A stretch of DNA of 9,331 bases, from positions 1 through 9,331 of the forward strand of contig JAUUWD010000039.1 in assembly GCA_030589225.1 (NCBI GenBank), written 5' to 3'. Origin of the DNA: Desulfobacteraceae bacterium (GTDB lineage: Bacteria > Desulfobacterota > DSM-4660 > Desulfatiglandales > Desulfatiglandaceae). Under the pieces are notes generated by a model, which was not told where the DNA came from, searched no databases, and was given only the letters and a program-made list of their open reading frames with translations. The position numbers and the translations under genes are program-made. Below, piece after piece: positions 1-6,394 of the stretch (position 1 is the first letter of the stretch; every line of letters begins with the position of its first letter).

Positions 1-13
1 AAGGGAGAAGAAT

Positions 14-334
14 ATGTTTTTACGTCTAACTTTTTTTAAAGTGAAGCCGGGAAAGATGGATGAGCTTCGCCAGGTCTATATTAACGAGGTTATTCCCGCG
101 CATAAAAACCATCAGGGCAACCGTTTTGTACATCTTCTGGAAAGAGTTGATGAAAAAGACCAGGGAATCTCCATTACAGCCTGGGACAGCCGGGCCGATG
201 CCGAGGCCTATGAAAAGAGTGGGGATTACGAAAAGCTGTTAGGTCATTTTAATGAATTCTTTGATGGCCCAACCCGGCTTGAATCCTATGAAATTGCGGC
301 CAGTTCAGAGCCTCTCTTGCTCAGGATATTTTAA
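14..334 (+). CDS. Antibiotic biosynthesis monooxygenase (ABM)-like domain protein
   Basis: A 106-residue single-domain protein that looks like the dimeric alpha/beta-barrel ABM family. The N-terminus (residues 2-13) is a hydrophobic beta strand ending in the KPGK turn. It is followed by an amphipathic helix (EL..VY..EVIP), a second strand (FVHLLERVD), a strand with an ITAWDS motif (about residues 53-58), and a helix containing EAYEKSGDYEKL. This strand-helix order and the length near 100 residues are typical of the family. ABM proteins include heme-degrading and quinol-oxidising enzymes but many have no known reaction, so none is assigned. A GGGAGAAG ribosome-binding site lies just before the ATG. 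The stop is 18 bases before the oxidoreductase gene, so the two are probably co-transcribed. Genes further upstream are outside the window. Confidence 0.75.
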   Translation: MFLRLTFFKVKPGKMDELRQVYINEVIPAHKNHQGNRFVHLLERVDEKDQGISITAWDSRADAEAYEKSGDYEKLLGHFNEFFDGPTRLESYEIAASSEPLLLRIF

Positions 335-352
335 TTATGGGACAATAAAACA

Positions 353-2194
353 ATGTCGACGTATGCGGGAAACCTTCTCAGGATAGATCTGAGTAGTAAA
401 ACAGCAAAGGTTGAAAAAATTCCACTAACATATTATCAGGGCTTTATTTCAGCAAGAGGACTGGGTGCCAGATACCTCTATGATGAACTCGGAGCAGGAA
501 TTAATCCTTTAAGTGAAGAAAACAAGCTGCTTTTATTAATCGGGGTTTTGGGGGGAACTAAAGCACAAGGATTTTCAAAATGGGTGGTGATGTCCAAGAG
601 CCCCTTGACGGGCACAATTATGCGCTCTTTTACCGGAGGGAATTTCGGGGTATGGATGAGATTTGCCGGCTATGACCTGATAATAATTGAAGGCAAGGCG
701 GATAAACCTTGTTATGTTTATATAGATGAGAGGGGCGCTCAGTTTTTAGGAGCAGATGAGATTTTAGGTTTAGATGCCCGGAAGGTGCAACTTGAACTTA
801 AGAAGAAACATGGTGCTAAAACTGAGTCTGCCTGTATTGGACTGGCAGGAGAAAAACTGGCCCGATATGCTGTTATAACGTCTGGCGAGCGCACTGCCTC
901 TCGTGGAGGTATGGGAGCGGTAATGGGATCAAAAAACCTAAAGGCTATCGCAATTAATGTGCCAGTCCGGAAACCTATCCCCTTTGATAAGGCAAAGTTC
1001 GAGAATATGGTTAAGAAGCAGAGCAGCATCTTAAAAGATCATCCTCGTAAAAGAAATATGACCACCTTAGGGACCCCGTACATTACCACCCTTGTCGATA
1101 TGTTGGGCATTTTACCGGTCAGAAATTTTCAAGGGGGAAGCATTCAAAACATTGAAGAGATCTCTGGAGACGAGTTCTATAAATTGAAAAAAGCAAAGAC
1201 TGGTTGCTTTATGTGTATGACCAGGTGTGGAGGAATGCGAGACGTTGGCAAAGGGCCTCTCCGTGGAACGAAAATCGACGGACCGGAATACGAGACGATC
1301 TATGCATTTGGCCCTTTACTGGGTATTATAGACAGGTCATTTATTATCGATGCAAACGCCCTCTGCGATTATTATGGTATAGACACCATAAGCACTGGAG
1401 TTAGCATAGCCTTTGCCTGCGAATTATTTGAGAAAGGGATCATTTCAACCTCAGATATGGATGCTCTTGATTTAAGCTGGGGCAATAAAGAGGCCATCTT
1501 TTCTTTAATTGAAAAGATAGGGAAGAGAGAGGGAATTGGATATCTATTGGGGGAAGGGGTAAAGAGAGCAGCTGAGCATATGGGTGGAGAGGCTGGCTCT
1601 TATGCTATGCACATCAAAGGTCTGGAGCTTCCAGGTTATGAGCCCAGAGGGATCAAAGGATATGCATTGAGTATGGCCACCTCAAACATAGGAGGCAGCC
1701 ACATGTATGGAAGACCAAGGGATGAACTAAGCGGAAAGGTTGACCCGTTAACAGAGGAAGGGAAGGGTGAGTCAATTGCCCAGGTACAGAAGGAACAAGC
1801 AGTAGATGATTCTGTAATATCTTGTACTTTCGGGAATTCCGGCTTAGATATGGAGTTTCTCTCTGAATACCTATTGGCTGCAACAGGGATTAGGGAATTT
1901 AGCAGCGTGGCGAATTTGTTGGAAATAGGCGAAAGGATAATATGTCTGGAGCGTTGCTTTAATGTCAGGGAAGGATTCACCCGTAAAGATGATACATTGC
2001 CAGAAAGGATGCTTCATGAGCCGTTACAGAATGCAGGACCTGCCACTAACCAGGTTGTTAAAAAATTAGATAAACTTCTTGATGAATATTACAAGGCGTT
2101 TGGCTACACGAAAGAAGGTATACCTACCCCCAAAACACTCAAGCGTTTGAATTTAAGCATGGTTGAAAATGATATATCTTTTTTTAAAGAATAG
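353..2194 (+). CDS. Tungsten-dependent aldehyde:ferredoxin oxidoreductase family protein
   Basis: A 613-residue, full-length AOR-family protein. The family carries a tungsten or molybdenum bis-pterin and one [4Fe-4S] cluster and usually oxidises aldehydes to acids with ferredoxin, in the cytoplasm. The N-terminal domain begins GNLLRIDLSS and contains the SRGGMGAVMGSKNLKAI pterin-binding stretch (residues 183-199). The cluster ligands are visible as C285-x2-C288-x3-C292, with the distant fourth cysteine at C491. Other family marks are GPEYETIYAFG (310-320), the PRGIKGYALSMATSNIGG segment (431-448) and the C-terminal FNVREGFTRKDDTLPER signature (536-552). No ligand is missing. The same superfamily includes BamB, the active-site subunit of class II benzoyl-CoA reductase; I cannot tell these apart by eye, but no Bam partner genes are seen. 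In an aromatic-degradation context, an aromatic aldehyde is a reasonable substrate guess. The ribosome-binding site is weak (ATGGGA, 10 bases before the ATG), which suggests coupling to the ABM gene. Confidence 0.92.
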   Translation: MSTYAGNLLRIDLSSKTAKVEKIPLTYYQGFISARGLGARYLYDELGAGINPLSEENKLLLLIGVLGGTKAQGFSKWVVMSKSPLTGTIMRSFTGGNFGVWMRFAGYDLIIIEGKADKPCYVYIDERGAQFLGADEILGLDARKVQLELKKKHGAKTESACIGLAGEKLARYAVITSGERTASRGGMGAVMGSKNLKAIAINVPVRKPIPFDKAKFENMVKKQSSILKDHPRKRNMTTLGTPYITTLVDMLGILPVRNFQGGSIQNIEEISGDEFYKLKKAKTGCFMCMTRCGGMRDVGKGPLRGTKIDGPEYETIYAFGPLLGIIDRSFIIDANALCDYYGIDTISTGVSIAFACELFEKGIISTSDMDALDLSWGNKEAIFSLIEKIGKREGIGYLLGEGVKRAAEHMGGEAGSYAMHIKGLELPGYEPRGIKGYALSMATSNIGGSHMYGRPRDELSGKVDPLTEEGKGESIAQVQKEQAVDDSVISCTFGNSGLDMEFLSEYLLAATGIREFSSVANLLEIGERIICLERCFNVREGFTRKDDTLPERMLHEPLQNAGPATNQVVKKLDKLLDEYYKAFGYTKEGIPTPKTLKRLNLSMVENDISFFKE

Positions 2195-2324
2195 AACATA
2201 AAACTGAGATCTATATAAGATGCGTTCTCTTAACAGTGTCTACGGCTTTTTGGCTCGGATTGCATATGAAAGGGCTGGTCTTATTTCACTCACAGTTCAT
2301 TCATATCTCCGTAGATAGCTGTTC

Positions 2325-2615
2325 TTACCGCAAACGTTTCTCTAATGGCAAATTTAGTCCTTTTTCTTGGGCCATTATTTTATCCATAAGACTACCAATT
2401 CCCCTGAGAGCCTTTTCTTTAGGAGATAATTTGAGGAGGATATCCAGGAAGGCCTGGGCAGAGGGTGAAAGATGCTGATCCTTGAGATAGGCAATACTCA
2501 CATTAAGTAAGATCTTTTGGCCTTTCATGGAAACGGTGGCGAGTTTTTTTTCACTTATTTCAACGGACACAGCTGCCTTTACCAAAAGAGAGATCCCATC
2601 TCTTACTACGGGCAA
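2325..2615 (-). pseudogene. C-terminal remnant of a LysR-family regulator
   Basis: The minus strand encodes about 95 residues that match the end of a LysR substrate-binding domain: a GISLLVKAAV strand-helix, then EISEKKLATVSMKG, then VSIAYLKDQHLSPSAQAFLDIL, the usual last strand and helix of the fold. It ends in a normal TAA. Nothing before GISLL looks like LysR. The N-terminal helix-turn-helix and the first effector-binding lobe (about 200 residues) are absent, because the sequence beyond about 2605 belongs to a different gene read on the other strand. This is therefore a truncated relic rather than a working regulator. It may record a former divergently transcribed activator of a neighbouring catabolic operon. 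The start is only a nominal TTG at 2615 and should not be taken as real. Confidence 0.72.
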
Positions 2616-2841
2616 GGGGTCGAGCGGTGGTGATTTTGCTGCTTGGGCAGCAAAGGAAAATGGAAATGCACCCGCTGCTATGATCTGCCTGGAGGGTGAA
2701 CCTGTTTTATCTGGCGCGGTTATCGCTACCGAAATCCTTACAGTGGATCGCCCAGAGAAGAATGTATTTGATCTGATAACAATAGGGGATTAGGTAGAAG
2801 TTGATGCCACCGCAGGCATTATTGAAGTTGTAGGAAAATAA
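2605..2841 (+). pseudogene. C-terminal remnant of an aconitase-X swivel domain (DUF126) gene with in-frame stop
   Basis: The plus-strand frame reads GKGSSGGDFAAWAAKENG, then NAPAAMICLEGEPVLSGAVIATEI, then TVDRPEKNVFDLITIGD. A TAG follows at 2791-2793, and the same frame continues as VEVDATAGIIEVVGK to a TAA at 2839-2841. The order (G-x-GSS glycine turn, helix, APAA strand, GAVIA, then xGD-x-V-x-VD and GIIEV) fits the small swivel subunit or domain of aconitase X (AcnX, DUF126), a family of about 130 residues. About the last 78 residues remain. The N-terminal part is lost at the junction with the LysR remnant, and the large AcnX (DUF521) partner is not in the window. Truncation plus an internal stop makes this a pseudogene. 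The match is from remembered family motifs, not from a search. Confidence 0.62.
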
Positions 2842-3006
2842 AGATGTTTGGGGGGCGATTGTCCTGTCAAAATGGGTCACTGAAAAGCATCAACACTCTA
2901 ATTTTATTTTCTCTGTTGCATTATATATTTTTTAAGTATATTTATCACTTAAGGCTTTTCGGATTGTTTCAATCATTTTTTAAACAATTTAAAGGGAGCG
3001 ATAAAA
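2842..3006 (+). promoter_or_regulatory. AT-rich leader and ribosome-binding site of the kinase alpha gene
   Basis: This 165-base stretch lies between the DUF126 remnant and the kinase alpha gene and is strongly AT-rich after 2890. A possible sigma-70-like pair is TTGCAT at 2916-2921 and TATATT at 2937-2942, but the 15-base spacer is short, so this is weak. GATTG-TTT-CAATC (2962-2974) can form a small hairpin followed by a T-run. Its 5-base AT-rich stem is too poor to call a terminator. GGGAG at 2994-2998, eight bases before the ATG, is a good ribosome-binding site. Because the preceding DNA is gene debris, the kinase operon probably starts here. Confidence 0.35.
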
Positions 3007-4866
3007 ATGGCAGAAGAAAAAGCAGGAAGATTTCCGGATCCGCACGAGTTTCAGGTTCCCCCGGAACTTGAGGGCTGGGAAGAGATGTACCCATCACATT
3101 ATTTATTTTCCAAAGAGAGGGGGGAATGGGAAAGCAATCAGTTCTGGTATCAGGACAAGATTCACGCACCGGAGCCCATGCCGCCACTGGACCTGATTTT
3201 TCAGGAGGCATGGCAAATTTCTCTTTCGCAATACACCACCAGGGTATTTTGCATACCCCCGGCCCAGGGTATTGCTCAGAGAATGGTCGGGCCATACATG
3301 TACATCTGCGCCATTGCCCCTCCACCGGATGAGGTAATAGGCGAAAAGGCCCAGTTGTTTGAAAAGCGGGTGTTCTATGTGTTTGAGCATTATAATGAGT
3401 TATGGGACAAGTGGCTTACCAAATTTAAAGCCCTTGGTGAAGAGATGGCTGCGATTGAGATTCCGAAAGAACTACCGAAATTTGTACCCGAAGATCAGGT
3501 TCTTCCCGCACCCAAAGGCTACTATGTATCCTATGACATTCTCGAAGCATTTAACAAGCTGGTAGATCAGATGTTTAAGGGCTGGCAATACCACTTTGAG
3601 ATGCTTAACTTAACCTATCTGGCCTATCTCATGTTTGGCGACGTTACCAGAAAGCTCTTTCCTGGGATTAGTGAGAGCTCCATTGGAAAGATGGTGGCCG
3701 GGGCCTATGTATCCATGTTCCGTCCGGAGGAGGAACTTTGCAGGTTATCCAGGCTGGCCAGCTCTCTTCCCGGCATAGGTGACATTATAAAGAGTGATGC
3801 CTCTGCTGAGCAGAAGATAGAAGAACTTAAAAAGACAACCGAAGGGATGAAATGGATTGAAGAATTAGACAAGGCCAAGGATCCATGGTTTTATGTATCC
3901 TGTGGCAGCGGCTGGTTCAATTACGAGGGAAGCTGGATCAATAAGCTGGACATTCCCTTTAGCTATATCAAGAGTTATATAGAAAGACTTGAAAAGGGAG
4001 AAACGATCGAGCGGTCTTTAGATGAGGTTGACAAGGAAAGAGACAAAACCGTTGCCAAATACCGTGAACTGATCAAGACTCACGATGACAGGAAGGCATT
4101 TAATGATGCTTACAATACCGTCAGGACCATATACAGGTATGCCGAGGACCATCTCTTCTGGGTTGAGCACTGGTTCCATACCATATGGTTCGACAAAATT
4201 AGGGGGCTTGGCAGGCTACTGGTCGATAATAGGATGTTAAATGAGGTAGATGATATATTTATGTTCAATCGCTATGAGATACCTGAGCTTCTCACTGAGC
4301 TTTCTACCAGCTGGGCCTTGGGGGTGGATATACCTGTAAGGGGCGACTATTACAAAGCCAAGGTTGACAAGCGAAAGAAGATCCTGAAGGCGGCAAGCGA
4401 GTGGAACCCGATCCCGGCCCTTGGCGTTCCGCCCGAAGAAGTGGCAGAGCCTTTCACTATCATGTTGTGGGGTGTTACCACCGATAAAGTAAAGGAATGG
4501 CTCAAAGGCATGGGGGAAGTCAGTGCTGAGGATATATCTGAGATCAAAGGTTTTGCGTCCTCGGCAGGTGTTGTTGAAGGCGCGGCCCGGGTGCTCAAGC
4601 TCCTCAAGGAGATTGTGGACCTCAAAGAGGGAGAGATCATGGTTTGTCCCACCACTAACCCCTCCTGGGCGCCTGTATTTACCAAGATCAAGGCCGCGGT
4701 CACTGATATCGGAGGGCTCACCAGCCATGCGGGCATCGTGTGCATGGAATATGGTGTCCCGTCAGTTACCGGAACAGGTATTGCCACGTCAGTTATCAAG
4801 ACCGGGGATACTGTCAAGGTTGACGGCGAAACGGGTGTGGTTACTATTGTTAAAAGAGCGGGTTAA
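3007..4866 (+). CDS. ppsA: Phenylphosphate synthase alpha-like subunit (PEP-utilising swivel His domain)
   Basis: A 619-residue protein, about 70 kDa, the size of the alpha subunit of Thauera phenylphosphate synthase. That enzyme phosphorylates phenol with ATP, releasing AMP and phosphate, through a phospho-histidine as in PEP synthase. The C-terminal swivel domain (about residues 515-615) has the SSAGVVEGAARVL entry, CPTTNPSWAPVF, and the catalytic motif GGLTSHAGI with the phospho-acceptor His at 574, then EYGVPSVTGTG and GDTVKVDGETGVV. The long N-terminal part (1-500) is rich in W, Y and E and largely helical. It has no ATP-grasp and no C-terminal PEP/pyruvate TIM barrel, so this is not an ordinary PEP synthase. 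ATP binding must come from the partner gene downstream, which supplies exactly that domain. The substrate may be phenol or another hydroxy- or amino-arene. The gene symbol is by analogy with the phenol system and should not be confused with PEP synthase ppsA. Confidence 0.78.
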   Translation: MAEEKAGRFPDPHEFQVPPELEGWEEMYPSHYLFSKERGEWESNQFWYQDKIHAPEPMPPLDLIFQEAWQISLSQYTTRVFCIPPAQGIAQRMVGPYMYICAIAPPPDEVIGEKAQLFEKRVFYVFEHYNELWDKWLTKFKALGEEMAAIEIPKELPKFVPEDQVLPAPKGYYVSYDILEAFNKLVDQMFKGWQYHFEMLNLTYLAYLMFGDVTRKLFPGISESSIGKMVAGAYVSMFRPEEELCRLSRLASSLPGIGDIIKSDASAEQKIEELKKTTEGMKWIEELDKAKDPWFYVSCGSGWFNYEGSWINKLDIPFSYIKSYIERLEKGETIERSLDEVDKERDKTVAKYRELIKTHDDRKAFNDAYNTVRTIYRYAEDHLFWVEHWFHTIWFDKIRGLGRLLVDNRMLNEVDDIFMFNRYEIPELLTELSTSWALGVDIPVRGDYYKAKVDKRKKILKAASEWNPIPALGVPPEEVAEPFTIMLWGVTTDKVKEWLKGMGEVSAEDISEIKGFASSAGVVEGAARVLKLLKEIVDLKEGEIMVCPTTNPSWAPVFTKIKAAVTDIGGLTSHAGIVCMEYGVPSVTGTGIATSVIKTGDTVKVDGETGVVTIVKRAG

Positions 4867-4875
4867 GTACAGTAA

Positions 4876-4941
4876 GGAGTATTGGAGTAACGGAGTAGTG
4901 GACACAGGATTCCAACCCATCACTCCAATACTCCAATATCC
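4876..4941. repeat. Imperfect palindromic repeat with 8-base internal period
   Basis: The left arm (4876-4902) is built of GGAGTATT, GGAGTAAC, GGAGTAGT units, an 8-base period. The right arm (4912-4941) carries the complementary CACTCCAATACTCC pattern. Together they can fold into a long imperfect hairpin with a loop of about 10 bases. It begins 10 bases after the alpha stop codon and ends about 30 bases before the beta ribosome-binding site. It looks like a dispersed REP- or MITE-like element rather than a terminator, since no T-run follows. It may influence the alpha-to-beta expression ratio or mRNA stability. Confidence 0.75.
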
Positions 4942-4982
4942 GACTGGAGCGAATCGCCAAAGTTTCAAAGATGGAGGAAGAG

Positions 4983-6053
4983 ATGGACTACATCCTGAAT
5001 TTTGAAAGGCTGGACAAGAGTTCACTCCCATCAGTGGGTGGCAAAAACGCGAGTTTAGGTGAGATGATCAAGGCAGGCATCCGCGTCCCACCAGGTTTTG
5101 CAGTGACCACCGATAGCTACTTAAGCTTTATAGAAGAAACGGGAATTAAGGATAAGATATTTGACATCCTCTCCAATATGCCTCCTGATGATGTGGAATC
5201 CCTTAATAGGGCCAGCGCCGAGATTCAGGAGCTAATCAATAAGGCCCCTTTATCCGATGAAATTAAAACCGCCATAGAGGAAGGGTATTCCCGCCTTTGT
5301 GAGAAATGCTCTGTTGAAATTCTGCCCGTAGCGGTTCGATCGAGTGCAACGGCCGAGGATCTGCCTACGGCAAGCTTCGCCGGGCAGCAGGACACATACC
5401 TTTGGGTTGAAGGAGAAGAGAAGATCATAAATAATGTCCATAAGTGCTGGGCAAGTCTGTTCACGCCGCGCGCTATAGACTACAGAAACAAAAATAACTT
5501 TCCCCACGAAAAGGTGCTGATAAGCGTCGGGGTGCAGAAAATGGTTAACTCAAGGACGGCAGGGGTTATGTTTACAATTAACCCGACTAACGGAGATCCA
5601 TCAAAGGTAGTCATTGAAGGGAGCTGGGGATTGGGAGAGACGGTGGTGTCCGGTTCTGTCAACCCTGACAAATTTGTCGTGGACAAGGTGGTGATGGAAA
5701 CCAGCGAAAAGACCATATCAGCCAAACACATAAAATGTGTCTATGATCCTGAAAAGGGAGGGGTGAAAGATATTGATGTCGAAGAGGATGTGCAGTCCAT
5801 ATGCTGTTTAGGGGACCAGGAGGTAAAGGAATTAGTAAAAATAGCAAAGGACATCGAAAAACACTATGGCCGTGCCATGGATATAGAGTGGGCCATTGAT
5901 AAGGACTTTTCTTTTCCGGAAAGTGTATTCATCGTACAGGCCCGCCCGGAGACAGTCTGGAGCCAGCGCAGGAAGGGGTCTGTTATCGGAAAGAAGACCG
6001 GTTACCAGTTGTTGATGGAACAGGCCATGAAACGTATCAAGATACCCGGATAA
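4983..6053 (+). CDS. ppsB: Phenylphosphate synthase beta-like subunit (PPDK/PEP-synthase N-terminal ATP-grasp domain)
   Basis: A 356-residue protein of about 40 kDa, matching the beta subunit of phenylphosphate synthase. It consists only of the ATP-binding part of PEP synthase / pyruvate phosphate dikinase. GGKNASLGEM (residues 19-28) is the opening motif. RSSATAEDLP and SFAGQQDTYL (119-140) are the nucleotide-binding segment, then TAGVMFTINP (192-201), EGSWGLGE (212-219), and the closing DIEWAID (300-306) and QARPET (319-324). There is no swivel histidine and no PEP barrel; the histidine sits in the upstream protein, so the two must work together. An ATG at 4971 would add four residues, but GGAGG at 4973-4977 sits five bases before the ATG at 4983, so I choose the latter. 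The synthase gamma subunit (CBS domains) seen in Thauera does not follow. Confidence 0.8.
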   Translation: MDYILNFERLDKSSLPSVGGKNASLGEMIKAGIRVPPGFAVTTDSYLSFIEETGIKDKIFDILSNMPPDDVESLNRASAEIQELINKAPLSDEIKTAIEEGYSRLCEKCSVEILPVAVRSSATAEDLPTASFAGQQDTYLWVEGEEKIINNVHKCWASLFTPRAIDYRNKNNFPHEKVLISVGVQKMVNSRTAGVMFTINPTNGDPSKVVIEGSWGLGETVVSGSVNPDKFVVDKVVMETSEKTISAKHIKCVYDPEKGGVKDIDVEEDVQSICCLGDQEVKELVKIAKDIEKHYGRAMDIEWAIDKDFSFPESVFIVQARPETVWSQRRKGSVIGKKTGYQLLMEQAMKRIKIPG

Positions 6054-6077
6054 AATTGCTTTGCGATTTTATGAAAT

Positions 6078-6090
6078 GCGGCTTCGCCGC
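6078..6090. repeat. Short GC hairpin after the kinase beta gene
   Basis: GCGGC-TTC-GCCGC is a perfect 5-base stem with a 3-base loop, 25 bases after the beta stop codon. On the plus strand it is followed by TCCC and then a run of A, not T, so it is not a convincing terminator for the upstream operon. It forms the left edge of a cluster of palindromes that fills the gap up to the UbiD gene. Confidence 0.5.
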
Positions 6091-6109
6091 TCCCAAAAAA
6101 GACCGAAAA

Positions 6110-6129
6110 GGCGGGCACGGTGGCCCGCC
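6110..6129. repeat. REP-like GC-rich hairpin
   Basis: GGCGGGC (6110-6116) and GCCCGCC (6123-6129) form a perfect 7-base GC stem around the loop ACGGTG. It is followed by CTACGG rather than a T-run, so it fits a dispersed extragenic palindrome better than a rho-independent terminator. It could still pause transcription or protect the 3' end of the upstream mRNA. Confidence 0.55.
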
Positions 6130-6179
6130 CTACGGCTCTGTTAAATCAGAGGGTTATTCTGGCCTAATTATTTGATGAT

Positions 6180-6335
6180 CTCGTAAAAAGTCGAAAAGAT
6201 CCCTTTTCCGTCACTCCGTCCAGGATGACGGCCAACCCGGAATCCAGTAAATTCAATGCGTTCTGGATGCCGGTCGGAGATCCCGTGATCAGCGGGGATC
6301 AAGTCCGGCATGACGATTTCGAGACTTTTTACGAG
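6180..6335. mobile_element. MITE-like palindromic element with 13-base terminal inverted repeats
   Basis: CTCGTAAAAAGTC at 6180-6192 is exactly inverted as GACTTTTTACGAG at 6323-6335, enclosing 130 bases with no coding potential. Inside are three nested palindromes: CCGTCA/TGACGG (6208-6213 and 6226-6231), CCGGAATCCAG/CTGGATGCCGG (6237-6247 and 6263-6273, 10 of 11 paired), and GATCCC/GGGATC (6279-6284 and 6295-6300). The 156-base length, inverted ends and lack of a transposase fit a non-autonomous miniature element. No clear target-site duplication is seen. From memory, similar sequences recur in deltaproteobacterial genomes; that is unverified here. Confidence 0.65.
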
Positions 6336-6336
6336 T

Positions 6337-6382
6337 TTGTCATTATTTATGACGTTAATAGTAAAATTTAAACATAGGGAGG
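6337..6382 (+). promoter_or_regulatory. Possible promoter/operator and ribosome-binding site of the UbiD gene
   Basis: TTGTCA at 6337-6342 matches 5 of 6 bases of a -35 box and TAAAAT at 6362-6367 matches 5 of 6 of a -10 box. The 19-base spacer is longer than ideal. A perfect inverted repeat, GTCAT-N5-ATGAC (6339-6353), overlaps the -35 box and could be an operator. GGGAGG at 6377-6382 is a strong ribosome-binding core, although 12 bases from the ATG. The upstream palindrome cluster separates this gene from the kinase genes, so an independent promoter here is reasonable but unproven. Confidence 0.3.
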
Positions 6383-6394
6383 TAATACATTAAG

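Noticed and set aside
2220..2318. A 32-codon plus-strand ORF starting at ATG 2220
   Set aside because: No ribosome-binding site, no recognised family, and it lies in decayed DNA. 2195-2324 otherwise holds nothing I can identify.
2962..2985. GATTG-TTT-CAATC hairpin followed by T-run as a terminator
   Set aside because: The stem is only five AT-rich base pairs and lies just before the kinase alpha gene, so it is too weak to call.
4237..4817. Long minus-strand ORFs of 155-163 codons inside the kinase alpha gene
   Set aside because: They lie wholly opposite the conserved swivel domain and resemble no known protein; they are shadows of the real frame.
4876..4941. Periodic GGAGTATT units as a CRISPR array
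   Set aside because: Units are 8 bases with no unique spacers, and the second half is the inverted complement of the first.
4523..5005. 160-codon plus-strand ORF bridging the alpha and beta genes
   Set aside because: It is out of frame with both genes, runs through the palindromic repeat, is rich in R, S and P, and has no family resemblance.
3007..6053. Alpha and beta genes as a PEP synthase split by a frameshift or insertion
   Set aside because: The order is reversed (swivel protein first, ATP-grasp second), there is no PEP barrel domain, and each gene has its own ribosome-binding site. This fits separate subunits.
6110..6140. GC-rich hairpin as a rho-independent terminator
   Set aside because: No U-rich tract follows on the plus strand; it is better described as a REP-like palindrome.
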